Source: Pyricularia pennisetigena (lineage: Eukaryota > Ascomycota > Sordariomycetes > Magnaporthales > Pyriculariaceae). From it: a DNA stretch of 64,000 bases. Position 1 is the stretch's first letter; every line of letters starts with the position of its first letter. The stretch spans positions 1-64,000 of the forward strand of contig NW_021940925.1 of assembly GCF_004337985.1 (NCBI RefSeq), written 5' to 3'. The notes under the pieces were generated by a model that worked only from the letters and a program-made list of their open reading frames with translations, had not been told where the DNA came from and searched no databases. This document shows positions 11,606 to 22,676 of this stretch, piece after piece. Made by a program: the position numbers and the translations under genes.

Positions 11606-13051
11606 ATGAAGCTGCAGTTTGCACCTACACACGACAAAGCAAGTCTGTCCATATTCGCTCCTCATCGCGCGAATATGGCATTTATGGAATGTCACAGGAC
11701 TCCTTTCCGCGACTGCTTACATTGCCGGGTCGGCGAATGGCTCGGCAGCACATCAAATATCCCCGACGAACCCAGTTGTTGCTCAAAAACCCACGACTTC
11801 GAAATACCCCCCTCGCCGCCTGCTTCGTCTGCACGAGCATCTTCGCAATCGAAACGGCGGCGGCCCGACGATGAGGCTCGTCAACCCGTCCTCGATTTCG
11901 ATATAACCCCGCGACCTTCTCGCCAGCTCGCTTTCGATGTAGGCTTCTCTTCGATACCACGAACTTCGTCGCGTTCCACGCCTTCCAAGCGCTTTGTCAG
12001 TCCAATAAAATTTATCAAAGAGCTCGAAATGCTTGTCAAACCGATTAGAATCGAAAAGCCTCGAACCGCAACACTGCCGCCAGATATGCGCAGTTTATAT
12101 GTTAGCGTACAAGAAATCGTCGAGTACAGCAGCGCGTTCGTGCCAATCGAAGCGCAAGAGGCGATCAATAAATATATATTGGCGATAGATATGGTCCCGT
12201 TCCCGCCTTCGTTGTTCAAAATCCAAGAGGGCGACCAAGATGCACACGCAGTGGCAGAAGCAGAAAGGGAGTTAGAATCTCTACTCGAAATCGTAGCGGA
12301 TGCTAACAAATGCGACGAAGAGGGTTTGTCGGAATTTTCTTGGAACATCGAAGTACATGCACCTCTACTCAAACTGGCGACTCGAAAAACCCCTGGCGTA
12401 AGTCACTATGAGATCATGTCTGCTCGTGTTTCACAACCGTGGTTACCCCCAATACGCAGCGAAGCCACCTGGGCGTTCCCACGATCTTGGGTTTCCGTAT
12501 CGTCAAGCACCAGTTCAACGACTGCGTCCCGTAATAACAATGATCCTGTCGCGGCCGGGAGAATGGTGGATTTTGGGTTTTTTATGGAAACCAGATCGAC
12601 ACAGCTCGAGCAAGCGATATCGGCTCTAACTTTACAGTCAGCACATCATTCCGTCAACCACAGTAACTACAGCCCTCTTCGTTCCCTACCCTTAGGCGTT
12701 AGCATCGAAACGAAAAGCCCCGGTGCGACAGAAAAAGGGCTCATTCAGTTAGCAGTATGGACGGCGGCATGGTTTCAACGGATGGAACATTGGTTACAAT
12801 CATCAACATACCGGCAAACCAAGTTTGGAATGCTCCAAGCGGTGCCAGCAGTTTTGGTTAATGGGCACAGTTGGCGTCTGCTGTTTTTTTGTAACAGAGG
12901 CGACTATTTCGCCTGTGTTGGTGAAATTCCGATGGGAGAAACGACCACTTTAACGGGAACCTATAAGGTGCTGGCAGTCTTACGTCTCCTTGTGCGCTGG
13001 GTGGATAAAGATCTGAGGGAGTGGTTTGAAGGGTTGTTTCTGCGCGCGTAG
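11606..13051 (+). CDS. PD-(D/E)XK nuclease-like fungal protein (PDDEXK_12-type)
   Basis: A 481-codon open frame. The N-terminal 130 residues are low-complexity, Ser/Pro/Arg-rich and likely disordered (SQSKRRRPDDE could be a nuclear signal). The C-terminal half has the order typical of a large fungal family with a PD-(D/E)XK nuclease fold: a helical region, MVDFGFF (Asp candidate), HSVNHSNYSPLRSLPLG, then IETKSPG as the E-x-K element, then an aromatic helix (AVWTAAWFQRM) and a C-terminal DKDLREWFE helix. The family is abundant in Pezizomycotina; its natural role is not established to my knowledge. The true start may be one of the internal ATGs (for example MAFMECHR, near 11674) or lie in an upstream exon. 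A broken paralogue is at 37942-38913. Codon use looks normal and there is no RIP. Confidence 0.65.
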   Translation: MKLQFAPTHDKASLSIFAPHRANMAFMECHRTPFRDCLHCRVGEWLGSTSNIPDEPSCCSKTHDFEIPPSPPASSARASSQSKRRRPDDEARQPVLDFDITPRPSRQLAFDVGFSSIPRTSSRSTPSKRFVSPIKFIKELEMLVKPIRIEKPRTATLPPDMRSLYVSVQEIVEYSSAFVPIEAQEAINKYILAIDMVPFPPSLFKIQEGDQDAHAVAEAERELESLLEIVADANKCDEEGLSEFSWNIEVHAPLLKLATRKTPGVSHYEIMSARVSQPWLPPIRSEATWAFPRSWVSVSSSTSSTTASRNNNDPVAAGRMVDFGFFMETRSTQLEQAISALTLQSAHHSVNHSNYSPLRSLPLGVSIETKSPGATEKGLIQLAVWTAAWFQRMEHWLQSSTYRQTKFGMLQAVPAVLVNGHSWRLLFFCNRGDYFACVGEIPMGETTTLTGTYKVLAVLRLLVRWVDKDLREWFEGLFLRA

Positions 13052-13351
13052 TAAGAACTGTCTATGTGTTGATATGCTGTACTAACTGTACCGTTGTCTG
13101 TGCTCGTTCTCGGGATGCGCAGAACTAGATGAGTGACTATGCCAGCGGGAGAATAGTGTGCAGGGGCCTTCCAGTCCTTACTAGTTTAGAGGCCCTTTTT
13201 TCAGCAGGCTCGGCATGCCCATGCCGGTAATGTGTGTGTTTGGTATATATCACATTACCCGCAACCCGCCGTTTGTTTGAACCTTTCGGCAGACTTTCGG
13301 CGTAATAGCTACATGGAGGGTGCGTAAGCTCCACGAGGGAAAAAGGAAATT
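13052..13351. other. Intergenic, no gene seen
   Basis: About 300 bases between the PDDEXK-like gene and a transposon end; probably the 3' untranslated region plus spacer. Confidence 0.4.
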
Positions 13352-13353
13352 TA

Positions 13354-14872
13354 ACGTCGGGTACCCCCTGATGGCCACCCAAAAATAACAACAAATTTAT
13401 TTTTATCCTCCAACTTCTATTATAATTATTTCGACGAATTTTTCATGTTTGGATTTACTTTTTTCTACTTTTAATTTTCCAATTTCCAATAATGCAATAT
13501 ACTGAAAATTAGTTTATTTTGTTATGGATTCGTGCCTAAGGCACGTATTACGTAATAAAATACAGGAGCGGGTTAAGGACGATATATAAAAGGGAAAAAC
13601 ACTACCATGACCCGGACATACACCTTTCCTTCCTTTTCCCCTTAACGTTAATAATAATACCAATAAAAATATTTAACGGTCCCAAGGCCGTTGGCTTACC
13701 CCATAACAGATATTAAACAGGAAAGTCGGTGGAATATGGACGAAAACGGTATAATAAAAAATTAAGAATTTAACGGTTTGATAATAAATTGTAACGGAAT
13801 TAGGCCGTTATAGCGAAAAAAACCCGGAACGCGGGGTAAGACGATTAAATTCGAATATATATCGGTTACGGGCGTTACTATATTTTTTTTCGTTATATTT
13901 AAAGAAAAACTTATAATAATAATAATTTTTAACGGATTTGAATTTTTTGGATAATTGGTAATTTTATATAATAAAAAACGGGTGACCAAATAAGAAACGG
14001 TTATCGAATGGTTAAAAAATATTTACTCCGTATATCCAGTTTTTACTATTTGAAAAGCGGTTATTAGTTTTCGACGATTATAAATTATATATAGCGGACG
14101 AATTTATTTTTTTTATTTACAAAATAATTTTTGACTTTGATATTTACCCTTTTATTTTTAGTACGTTTTCCAATTATTGGAAAACGAAACTTCTTTTATT
14201 ATAATATAACAAAATCGAAAATATTTATAGCGAAAAATATTCAATTTAGGTGGCGTATAACGGGTTTATAACCGGTAAATTTGGTCAAACCATTGTTAAA
14301 CCCTTTTTCATTGAAAAAATAGCAACTTTAACGTTATAAAGAATGAAAACAACGGTTTATAAAAAGATAAAATACTGGAAAATTTAACCTAAAAAATTAA
14401 CGACCCGTTTTTATTTATTTGGAAAACTGTTGAAACGACCCGAAATATTCGATTTCCATTGCAAAAGCCTTTTAATTTAATAAAATTGACGTAATTTTAC
14501 GTTTTTTATGTGCAAAAATCCAAAAAAAGATTTAAATCAAAAATAAATTTTTGGTTAACGCTTAACAAAAATTTTAATCTATTGGAAATATAATTAAAAA
14601 TAACACGGCCGGCGGAAAAAGCGTAATTTCGAGATTCAAACGAGCTTTTGGTAAGTAAATAAAATATTATTGGATTACAGGAAAATAATATAAAGAATTT
14701 GGAAAATTTAGCTAATGAAAAAAAGGTTAATAAACCGGAACAACCTGAAGACGATTGTACTTTTGTGCGTTAATAGTTTTATATTTAAATTAGTTTATAA
14801 AAGTAGGTATTTCGTTATTGGATTTTTAAGTGTGGCCAACAGGGTGGGTGGCCATCCGGGGGTACCCGACGT
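13354..14872 (+). mobile_element. RIPed Fot1/pogo-like transposon (copy C)
   Basis: TIRs ACGTCGGGTACCCCCTG...GGGGGTACCCGACGT with TA at 13352-13353 and 14873-14874. The left TIR continues with a block (GATGGCCACCCAAAAATAAC) shared with copy A. The interior is a RIPed transposase in plus orientation: near 13720-13765 the codons for the NRWNMDE.G region around the first catalytic Asp remain recognisable. About 1.5 kb, shorter than copy A without its insert, so it has lost some internal sequence. Confidence 0.8.
13640..14590 (+). pseudogene. RIP-destroyed transposase remnant of copy C
   Basis: Fragments collinear with the transposase at 51971-53578 are visible, including the pre-catalytic WNMDEN segment near 13730 and the region equivalent to NLVKPLLN near 14280. 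All frames are stopped repeatedly and A/T at transition sites dominate. Confidence 0.65.
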
Positions 14873-14980
14873 TAGCAGCCATGTGCGGGCCATGCTAGTC
14901 TCAGGGCTCATCCCTGAAGCCCAGAGCTCCACAATTGAGCGTGGCTCAATTGCGGCTTTGCAATGTACCTGTGGGTCCAT

Positions 14981-16575
14981 CCAAAGAACGCTCTGGTTCA
15001 GGTCTGAGGACAACTTGTCGATTTTCGCCGTTTATGGCGGTATTTTTGGCCTTTTTTCGACCGACACTCCTTTATTATTCCACAATTACGCAAAATATTG
15101 AAAAAAGAAAATATCGTTAAAAATAGCGTTTATTACCGCTATTAACAGCGATTTGATTTATTTTATTATTTATTATAACGGCCGAATTGGATACCACCTG
15201 CCCTTAATCCGTTTATGGCGGTATTGGTTTTTCGAATTTTTTTTCGATTTTCGATTTTTTTTAATATTATTTTTAATTTCAACCAAATTTTAAAATTTCT
15301 GCACGTGGAGGGTTATATATATATGTGTATATATATATATATATATTTACCGTTATGTTAAACTCTGGTGCATATACCGCATTATATAAGCAGTTAAATA
15401 AGCGGATAGGTTAAGTATTTATTTTTTTATACATAATTTACAATCGAAACTCGTTTATATTCTTACCAATTTTGACGATAATAAAATCAAACTTACAGGG
15501 ACTGGATAACGTATAAAGACAAACGCTTACGTTAAGTTCAATTTGGGATATTGGTTTTAAGACATCTTTTATATAAAAGAATGTTAAATATATATTTTTG
15601 ATTGATTTTTTGCTTTATTTAATTAATTTCATATTATTTTATTTTGCGGCCAAACTTTCTGCATTATGCACGAGGGGGTTAATATATGTATATATAATAC
15701 AATTCCCCAATTTGGTATATATATCGAATTAAATAAACCGTTAAATAAACGGATAGGTAAAGTTTATGTAATTTTATATATAATGTACAATCGAAACGCT
15801 TTTATATTTTTCCCAGTTTACACAATAATAGAACCAAAATTCCAGGGATTGAATAGAATGTATTAAGAAACGTTAACGTGGAATCCAATTTGTAATACCC
15901 GTTTATATTACTTTTTTATAAAAGGAAATGTTAAATTTGTGCCTTGTTTCTATTTTTTGCTTTATTTAATTAAATGAAAACTATAAAAATTAAATTGAAT
16001 AACGATTATATATAAGCTTATACCTAAATAACAGCGTTAAAATGTCTTTTTATTTGAAAGTTATTTGCGTAAATTATTTAGATTTTAAATAAATTAATAA
16101 TTAATATAAAAATACTAATAAAAGCTTTATGTTAAACCATAATTGCATGCAGTTTGCAATGATAAATCTGGTAAATAATAAACATTTTTATTTGGGTTTA
16201 AATAAATACTATACTGCATTTTTCGAAATAATAATTAAATAAAATAAAAAATTACAAATCTTGCTTGATAACTAAATATCTTTCCAAATAAGTTGGCTAA
16301 AAAAACGCGGGTCTCAATGAAAGGATTGCCAAAATCTAATCAATTTAACACAGGTTAGCTCACATTTTTACGATTTTTATTTAATTTTATATTCGAATAT
16401 CTAATTGTATACCGTGGTTACACCATTTATATTATTATTATAATGCGTATACAATATATATACCCGCTACAAACGGCGAAATGCGACAAATTATTGTTGG
16501 TAATATTGGCGTACCGCCATGAATGGCGAAATGCGACAAGATGTCCTCAAATTAGAACGAGCGCGATCTTTTCGG
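14981..16575. mobile_element. Non-coding element with long imperfect terminal inverted repeats
   Basis: The left end (about 14981-15045) contains CTGAGGACAACTTGTCG then TTTTCGCCGTTTATGGCGGT. The reverse complement of the right end (16510-16575) contains TTGAGGACATCTTGTCG then ATTTCGCCATTCATGGCGGT. About 60 bases pair, with differences mostly of transition type. The CGCC...GGCG core is itself palindromic, and copies of this sub-motif recur just inside both ends (near 15205-15225 and 16470-16490). The 1.5 kb between is AT-rich without coding frames, so this is probably a non-autonomous DNA transposon or a RIPed one; superfamily unknown and target duplication not clear. Confidence 0.5.
15305..15985. 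repeat. Diverged tandem duplication, about 347-base unit, with TA-rich tract
   Basis: Two successive units (about 15305-15640 and 15660-15985) share an ordered set of segments: a cacg(t/a)g.gggtta start, a TA/TG tract (the first is 15313-15347), AAATAAnCGGATAGG, CAATCGAAAC (15441 and 15788, offset 347), a purine-rich block with CAGGGA(C/T)TG, ATAAAAG.AATGTTAAAT and TTTTTTGCTTTATTTAATTAA. Lies inside the TIR element at 14981-16575. Confidence 0.55.
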
Positions 16576-16749
16576 CCAATATAATTGGTCGAAAAGCTAT
16601 GTGGCTGAAAGGTATATGGAGCGCTCGGTCCCCATTGCGAAGCAGGGGGGTCTAGTCTAAGCACTGAGACTACAACTGGACAGCTCCCCGGACTTCCATG
16701 CGTTAAACCACACCTGGGGTCCTGTTTTCCCAACTTTTTCCCTTCAAAT

Positions 16750-18131
16750 CGGTACCGAGACCCTGAACGTCCGTTTCGGCGTGGCTTATACGGTCTCTTG
16801 GTTTCAGCAGCTGGTTGGGCAAATAACAGAGGAACCAAAACTAAACCCCCCGCTCCGGCGCATATGGATCGACTCAATTTGTATCAACCAGGACGATGTC
16901 GAGGAGCGATCGTCTCAGGTACGACTAATGGGCGAAATTTAGTCAAGATCCGTTAAGACTTTAATTTGGCCCGGGCCACAAATATCGCCATCAGCGTCGG
17001 ACTTTGCGTGGCGGTTTTTGGACCAGATTTATTCCATTTTCGAAGCTCAGAATCCCCACGCTACCGAGCAGACCGAAATTTCTGGACAAATTTACTCGGA
17101 TATATTTCATGTAAACTTTGGCCTTCCCGCATGGGATGTTAATCCCTGGATACAGCCGAGCGAACTATAGCAGCTTCGGTGGTTCTCACGGGTTTGGGTG
17201 ATCCGGGAAATGGTGCTGTCGCCCCAAAATCCGTTGCTTTTATACGGCAAACAATCTTACCCCTGGCATCGCCTTGGCTGGGCAATAACATGGCCTCATC
17301 GAAAGGGGTACACCAGGTTGTCACGAATTCCCGCCGAAACGCTGAACGTTAATACCATGTGCCTCTTTCGACGCTCCCGCGAAAAGTGGTCACTCGACGC
17401 ACTCATATAAATGACACAGGCCAAATTCCACGCCACTAATCAGCGCGATAAAGTTTACGGTATACTCGGATTTGTAAACTAGTTAGCCCACGGGGCTGCG
17501 CTATCCACGTCTTTCAACCCCGACTATACCCACGCAGAGCTTGTGGAAACCTACCGGAAGGCTGCGAGATTTTTAATCCAAACCAGCGGTTCCATGGCTG
17601 TGCTGACACGCAGTGGTTTGCGGCCAGAGCAGTTTTCCCCAACCAAAAGCGCGCCATCTTGGGTCCCAGATTCGACAAATACGGTCAATAGGGACATCCC
17701 AACATTTCTTTTATGGGTTTACTTTTCCGATCGGTCGCGATTGGCTTGGTTCTGGTATCCAAATCATTATAATGTAGCGAGCGGACGGACAGCAGAAATA
17801 CACCATCGACGCCACGATGTGGAGTGTTGATGGAATGCTGGAATGCGGGTTAATACGGTGTCCAAGGTGGTTCGCCTTTGCGAAAGTATTTTAACCCGGC
17901 AACAGTTCGACGAGGCTTTTGCAAAGTCAATCGCGCGGGTTTGTACGGTATCGCTCCGGTTACTGGACTTCGATAATATATTGGGTGGAGAAATTCGTCC
18001 GAACTACCACTGCAGAGCAGCACGGCCTTGGGGGCAGTGCATGGGAAGAAATCGTCCAGGATGACTTGGCTTACTTTCGTGCCATTTTGTCCTTTCCCGA
18101 TATTCAAGGATCGTCGTTCATGCATTTGTAA
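16750..18131 (+). pseudogene. Broken HET-domain (heterokaryon incompatibility) gene
   Basis: On the plus strand at 16862-16915 the frame reads WIDSICINQDDVEERS, the signature WID.ICINQ.D motif of the fungal HET domain. Downstream, through stops and frame changes, come RVWVIREMVLS (near 17190; HET proteins have W..RvWviQE), DKVYGILGFV (near 17450; family DKvYgLLgl) and FNPDYTHAELVETYRKAARFL (near 17515-17570). HET proteins act in non-self recognition between hyphae and trigger cell death. At least three stops (for example after MGEI near 16938 and after FVN near 17478) inactivate it. Confidence 0.65.
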
Positions 18132-18600
18132 TTAATGGAAAGCTTAAGATTGAGGTCCAGTGGTGGTGTAACCGACAGATACAAAATGCTTGCGGCAAAC
18201 TATTGCTTCAAAAGATCGTTTATACTAACGTCAACCGGACGATTGGGCATCGGGCCCGAGACCACCGACCCTGGCGATGTCGTATCAGTGATTTTGGGCG
18301 GCGGTGTGCCGTACATATTTAAGGAGTAGTGAGGACGGCAAAACGTGGGCTGTAGTGGGGGAGTCCTGTATAAATGGGTACATGGATGGAACCGCAGTTC
18401 TAGATTTCCCAAGGAGATTTTGGATTTGTTTTGAGGGGCTAGGATAAACACCTATCTACGAAAACAATCGTTCCAAATTGAGCTCCACTGAGGCGGGATG
18501 ACTTAGTGATAGACAAATCGAAAGAAGACGCACATAAGGCTATCATCTTGCCGTGGCGGTGTAGTGGATAGTCCGTGAAAGTTTGTCCAGACAGTCGGTG
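18132..18600. other. No clear gene; possible 3' remnant of the HET pseudogene
   Basis: Short frames on both strands without recognisable motifs. Base composition resembles the HET pseudogene, so it may be more of its coding sequence in a decayed state. Confidence 0.3.
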
Positions 18601-18616
18601 GACTTTCGTTTCACCA

Positions 18617-19036
18617 TTAAAAATAGTTATTATCAGTAAACTTGACAGGAAATCTTCCCTTAAACATGTAATGCACATCCGATCCACTCGGTGCTTGGCC
18701 TAGTCGTGGAAAGATATTCGTCTTACTGCAAGACAGAAGCAATCCATGGAGGTTCATCAAAGTGAGGTCGTGTCTGCTGAAAGGGGGGCTATTTGCGAAA
18801 CAGGCATGATGGGATGCGCTACTGGGCTCGTTTCCTAGCGTCGTGGGGACAGGCAATCCCGTAGGTCGGAATGACCTTGGATCAGGGCTCAAGGTTCGGT
18901 CTGGTAGAGATGACGAGTTTCGAGACGCATCGCCGACCGTGGAGCTGGTTTCGAGTATGGTTGATGTCGGGTCGGATCGATCGTCGCGGGCCATTTGCTT
19001 GTTGGCTGTGCTGGTCCCATCGCGGAAGTGCTTCAA
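18617..19036 (-). CDS. Hypothetical ORF, low complexity
   Basis: A 139-codon minus-strand frame, Ser/Thr/Pro-rich in its first half. No family recognised. It overlaps other open frames in both directions and may not be a gene. I list it because it is the longest frame between the HET pseudogene and the transposon nest. Confidence 0.2.
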   Translation of the reverse strand: MKHFRDGTSTANKQMARDDRSDPTSTILETSSTVGDASRNSSSLPDRTLSPDPRSFRPTGLPVPTTLGNEPSSASHHACFANSPPFSRHDLTLMNLHGLLLSCSKTNIFPRLGQAPSGSDVHYMFKGRFPVKFTDNNYF

Positions 19037-19265
19037 CTATCGGAAGATCTTCGAGATTCCCATCACGTATATATGTTTTTGGTTGGAAACAGCAAAACGA
19101 TGCACGCAAACGCTAATATCGCGTTTAGAAATAAATGATGATTCCTGATTATTTGTACCTCTTTTTCAAGGGTTGAAGTATAATCGTCAGCAAGGCCAGG
19201 AAATTCTTCAAAAAGGTACAAATTGTGGATTATAACCTTTAAATACCGATTGTAACAAATAAAGC

Positions 19266-19787
19266 TTATCTAGTATCTGCTGCTGCGTTTTCAAATACTT
19301 TTCCAAACGTCACGCTGCCCCAAAAATGATTAAACGTCATACATATAGCGCCAGGCAATACCAGGAAATATATTATTCTCAATACAAAACTGGTATATCC
19401 TCTTCTGGTTGACCGCAAATATGTCGAAGTCGTATCCTTATGCCAAAAGTAACTTCTGGGCCGTGCCGAAATGTTCCTTCTGCTTTTCCGAACCAATTTG
19501 CGCCTGTTAACAGGTGGTGTATGCCCTAACTGCATCGTCCCTAGGCACATCGCAAGCTGGTAAGGGCGACGATTGGAACACCAGCAACGGTGATGCAGGA
19601 TGGCCGTTTGCAGTGGTACACCCACGATATTGGACGAGTACCACTTCAGATGACAAGTCGGCCGAGTTAAAACGACTCCACTTACGTGATTTGTGCACCT
19701 TTTCTTCCATTTGTTCTCGCTCACGTTCGTCTTCCAGCACGAGGCGTCGGATAAGTCGGATAACACAGCACGCGAAGCGTTATCCAC
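19266..19787 (-). pseudogene. Possible decayed gene of unknown family
   Basis: A 173-codon frame (19787-19266) and an overlapping frame (19740-19507) rich in charged residues (EDEREREQMEEK) on the same strand look like two pieces of one frameshifted coding region. The C-terminus has a hydrophobic stretch (VLRIIYFLVLPGAICMTF) that could be a membrane helix. No family assigned. Confidence 0.25.
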
Positions 19788-20019
19788 TCGCTGGCAAAGG
19801 CTGGCTACGTCAATAAACTATGTTCCTCTGTAAGTAGAGGGAAGTAGTCTACTGACCCGCTCGCACTGTTGCAGTCGATGTTCGCTAAAGCAGCCGAGTG
19901 GAGCACCAGCAGGTACTTCGAGATATTTCAAATAATGTTTAATTGGAGCCAAAAATGGATTTTTCCAGCTATTCTGCAGCCAAATTTGGATCCGTTCCCG
20001 TCTTACCAAATAAAGTCAA

Positions 20020-20690
20020 GTAGCGTTCGGCCTTGCCCACCTTTCAAAGATTGAATGTGTGTACTGGAAGCGGAAGACATTTGCCCCAAATTGTACGACA
20101 CTCACTCCACAGCGCTTTTACTAAGCTAAATTAACTACCCCGATGCATCAAATATATCCTCGTAATCCTCTACATCCGAAGATTTCGAATCTTCAACCTC
20201 AATTGCCCCAACTACAACCTGTACATGATAAACACACTTTTTGACGTAAACGTAGAATGTGGGTCTGGATGCACCTTCCTTCTTACGAGGTTGTAAATCC
20301 TCGACTTTAGCTTCCAGGAATTCAATTTGACGTGATCTATAAGCAATTTCAACGTCTTTTTTAGCCATGCCCTTTTAGATATTACGGATTACGTCCTGCA
20401 CGGAGAATTAGCACCTTTCCCTTGGGTATATAGGTTAAATGTTCGTTTCAAATCTGCAGACCCTGACGAGGTCTTCCATACCGTTGTCGAAGTGATTCGA
20501 TCAATTGAGGGGCTTCGTCTTCATTTCCTGATACCCCTAAATATCTTGATCCAAGTGCTTTTTTGGCGTTGATCCACGTTTCCAAGCAGTAGGGATTAAA
20601 TAGAGGTTTGGCCATATTAATAGGCTAAATACCAGTCGCTGTTAAGCCAGTCGCTGTTAAGCCAGATCGTGTATATTACAATCTGTTAAA
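20020..20690 (-). pseudogene. C-terminal fragment of a second-family Fot1/pogo-like transposase
   Basis: The minus frame 20368-20135 (MAKKDVEIAYRSRQIEFLEA...) is collinear with the C-terminal tail of the intact transposase at 41453-43084 (MAKRKIEELEAQLEVVAPRK), including the ending IFDASG versus IFAAS. The segment near 20610-20640 matches its ATGLWPVNIAKP region. A 15-base tandem duplication (CCAGTCGCTGTTAAG twice) is at about 20643-20674. The fragment is cut off by the element starting near 20697. Confidence 0.6.
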
Positions 20691-20799
20691 GCCTTAACGT
20701 TCGGCCCCACCTCTCGGCCACCCCTAAACTTGGCCAGCCTTAGAAATACAGCAACGAAATGCCGTGTTTATAAAAGTATTCGAATTTCAAACTATTGAC

Positions 20800-21302
20800 A
20801 CACAATAATATAGTCGTTTTCAGGTTGTTCTGGTTCGTTAACCGTCTTATTAATCAGTATCAACTTCCAAACCAACCCTCCTATTTTCCTGGGACTTTAG
20901 ACCCCTTTTCTTTTCTTTTTCTTTTTTTTATTTGAAGAACTTAAAAGCTCGTTTGGATCCCGGACTACTCTCTTCCTTTTCGCCGGCCGTATTACCTCCA
21001 ATTGTGCTTCTAATAAACTGATTTTTTGCTAAATTTTAACCGATAAGATATTTTGGCTTCCAAGCTTTTGTGGATTTTTGTAAACAAAAGCCGGGACGTG
21101 GCGTTGCTTTTTCAGACCGGGATTCCTGCAGTTGAAATCGAATATCTCGGGTCGCTTTAACGGTTTTCCAAATAAGTAAAAACGGGTCTTTAATTTTTTG
21201 GATTAAATTTTCCGGTATTTTATCCTTTTGCAAATAATTATTTTATGCGCTTTGGACGTTAGCGTTGCTATTTTCTTACAAAACATTGGCTTAAAAGTGG
21301 AT
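20800..21302 (-). pseudogene. Transposase D, C-terminal half
   Basis: Readable in minus orientation against the intact transposase at 51971-53578: the acidic tail, the basic KRKR..PDP segment near 20950 and IPENLIQKIKDPFLLIWKTVKATRDIRFQLQE near 21130-21225 in shortened form. The rest is at 36275-37420. Stops present. Confidence 0.65.
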
Positions 21303-21409
21303 TAACGTTGGGTACCCCCTAACCGCACCCCCTAATAATCGCACCCCCAAAACTTTAATCACAGAAATTTAACGTCTCGGAAATCGATTTAAAAATAAAA
21401 CTATTCACG

Positions 21410-22207
21410 CACAGAAATACAATCGTTTTCAGGTTGTTCCGGTTTATTAACCTCTTTTTCATCAGCTAAAAATTCCAAATTCTTTATTTTATTTTCCTGT
21501 AATCCAATGATATTTTATTTGTTAACCAAAAACTCGTTTAAATTTGGAATTACCACCCTTTTTATAACCAGCCGTATTACCTCCAATTATACTTCCAATA
21601 AACTGATCTTTTGCTAGATTTTAACCAATAAAATATCCTTGGTTTCGAAACTTTTTTGGATTTTTACAAATAAAAGCCGTAAAATAGCGTTATTTTTTTC
21701 AGACCGGGAAATTTCGTATAATTAAAGCCGAACAATTCGGGTCGTTTTAGGGGTTTTCCAAATAAGTAAAACCGGATTATTAGTTTTTTGAGTTGGACCT
21801 TTTGGTATTTTATTTTTTTAAAAACCGTAATTTTTATTTTTTTCGACGTTAACGTTGCTATTTTCCAATGAAAAAGGGTTTGAAAGCGGTTTAGCCAAGT
21901 TTACCGGCTATAACCCCGTCGTATGCTAACCAAAATGGACAATTCTTTTAATAAATGCTTTTAATTTGGTTATTTGATAGCAAAAAAGAAATTTCGCTAT
22001 CCAATAACCTTTAAAATGCAAGATCGGTTTAAAAATCCAAATTAACGTCGATAAGCCTTTTATAACGGCCCGAAAACCAACAAATTTGATAATGGAAAAA
22101 CGTGCGATAAATAAAGTGGTAAACATAGTAATTAAATATTATTTTGGAGGTAAAAAAGCATAAATTCGTCCGTAACGTGTGATTTATAGCCGTCGAAAAC
22201 CAATAAC
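21410..22207 (-). pseudogene. Transposase B, C-terminal part (RIPed)
   Basis: Collinear with the intact transposase at 51971-53578, for example the KPLLNPF and LWPVNLAK regions near 21890-21920 and the ...ILDGHGSH region near 22170-22205. Continues at 29449-29490 and 35384-36150 beyond the inserted retrotransposons. Stops throughout. Confidence 0.65.
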
Positions 22208-22676
22208 TGTTTATTACGATCAAGGTATCGGGTAACCTGTTCTTAAAGTAAAGTACAGTGGGTTAAAACAACTAATCGTTTTGACTGGGTAACTGGGGTT
22301 TTCAATAACTGGGGTGAAATTAGAATCGTTTTCAACAAATATTAGGTTTAATTAAAATATAAAATTGATTGCTGCTCAGCAATCCTAAGATCGAATTTAT
22401 TTACATAATAATAAATGTATCCTTATATAATCCATTATTTTAAGCATGATATAAATATTATATTCCCTAACCAATATATTATTCGTTCTACTTTAATTAA
22501 TATATAATATATTAATTCTATCGTTCTTTTTGGCGGTTACGTGGGGTTACGTAATCTTTTTCTCATATAAGCCTGTTTCCTGTTGGTCGGCATTTCTTTT
22601 GGTTAAATACCGTTAAAAAGGATATAACCCCGCCTGGTTTTATTAATACCGGCCCAATTATTTAATCCTAGTACTA
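22208..22676 (-). repeat. 3' LTR of Gypsy family 2, copy 1
   Basis: Shares the ordered segments AGTGGGTTAAA, TTTTGACTGGGTAA, GGCGGTTACGT and CCGGCCCAA with the partner at 28984-29448; ends near GTACTA. Differences are mainly transitions. Confidence 0.8.

Noticed and set aside
15313..15347. TA/TG tract as a possible origin or centromere signal
   Set aside because: It is part of a duplicated AT-rich unit inside a transposon-like element; nothing else supports such a role.
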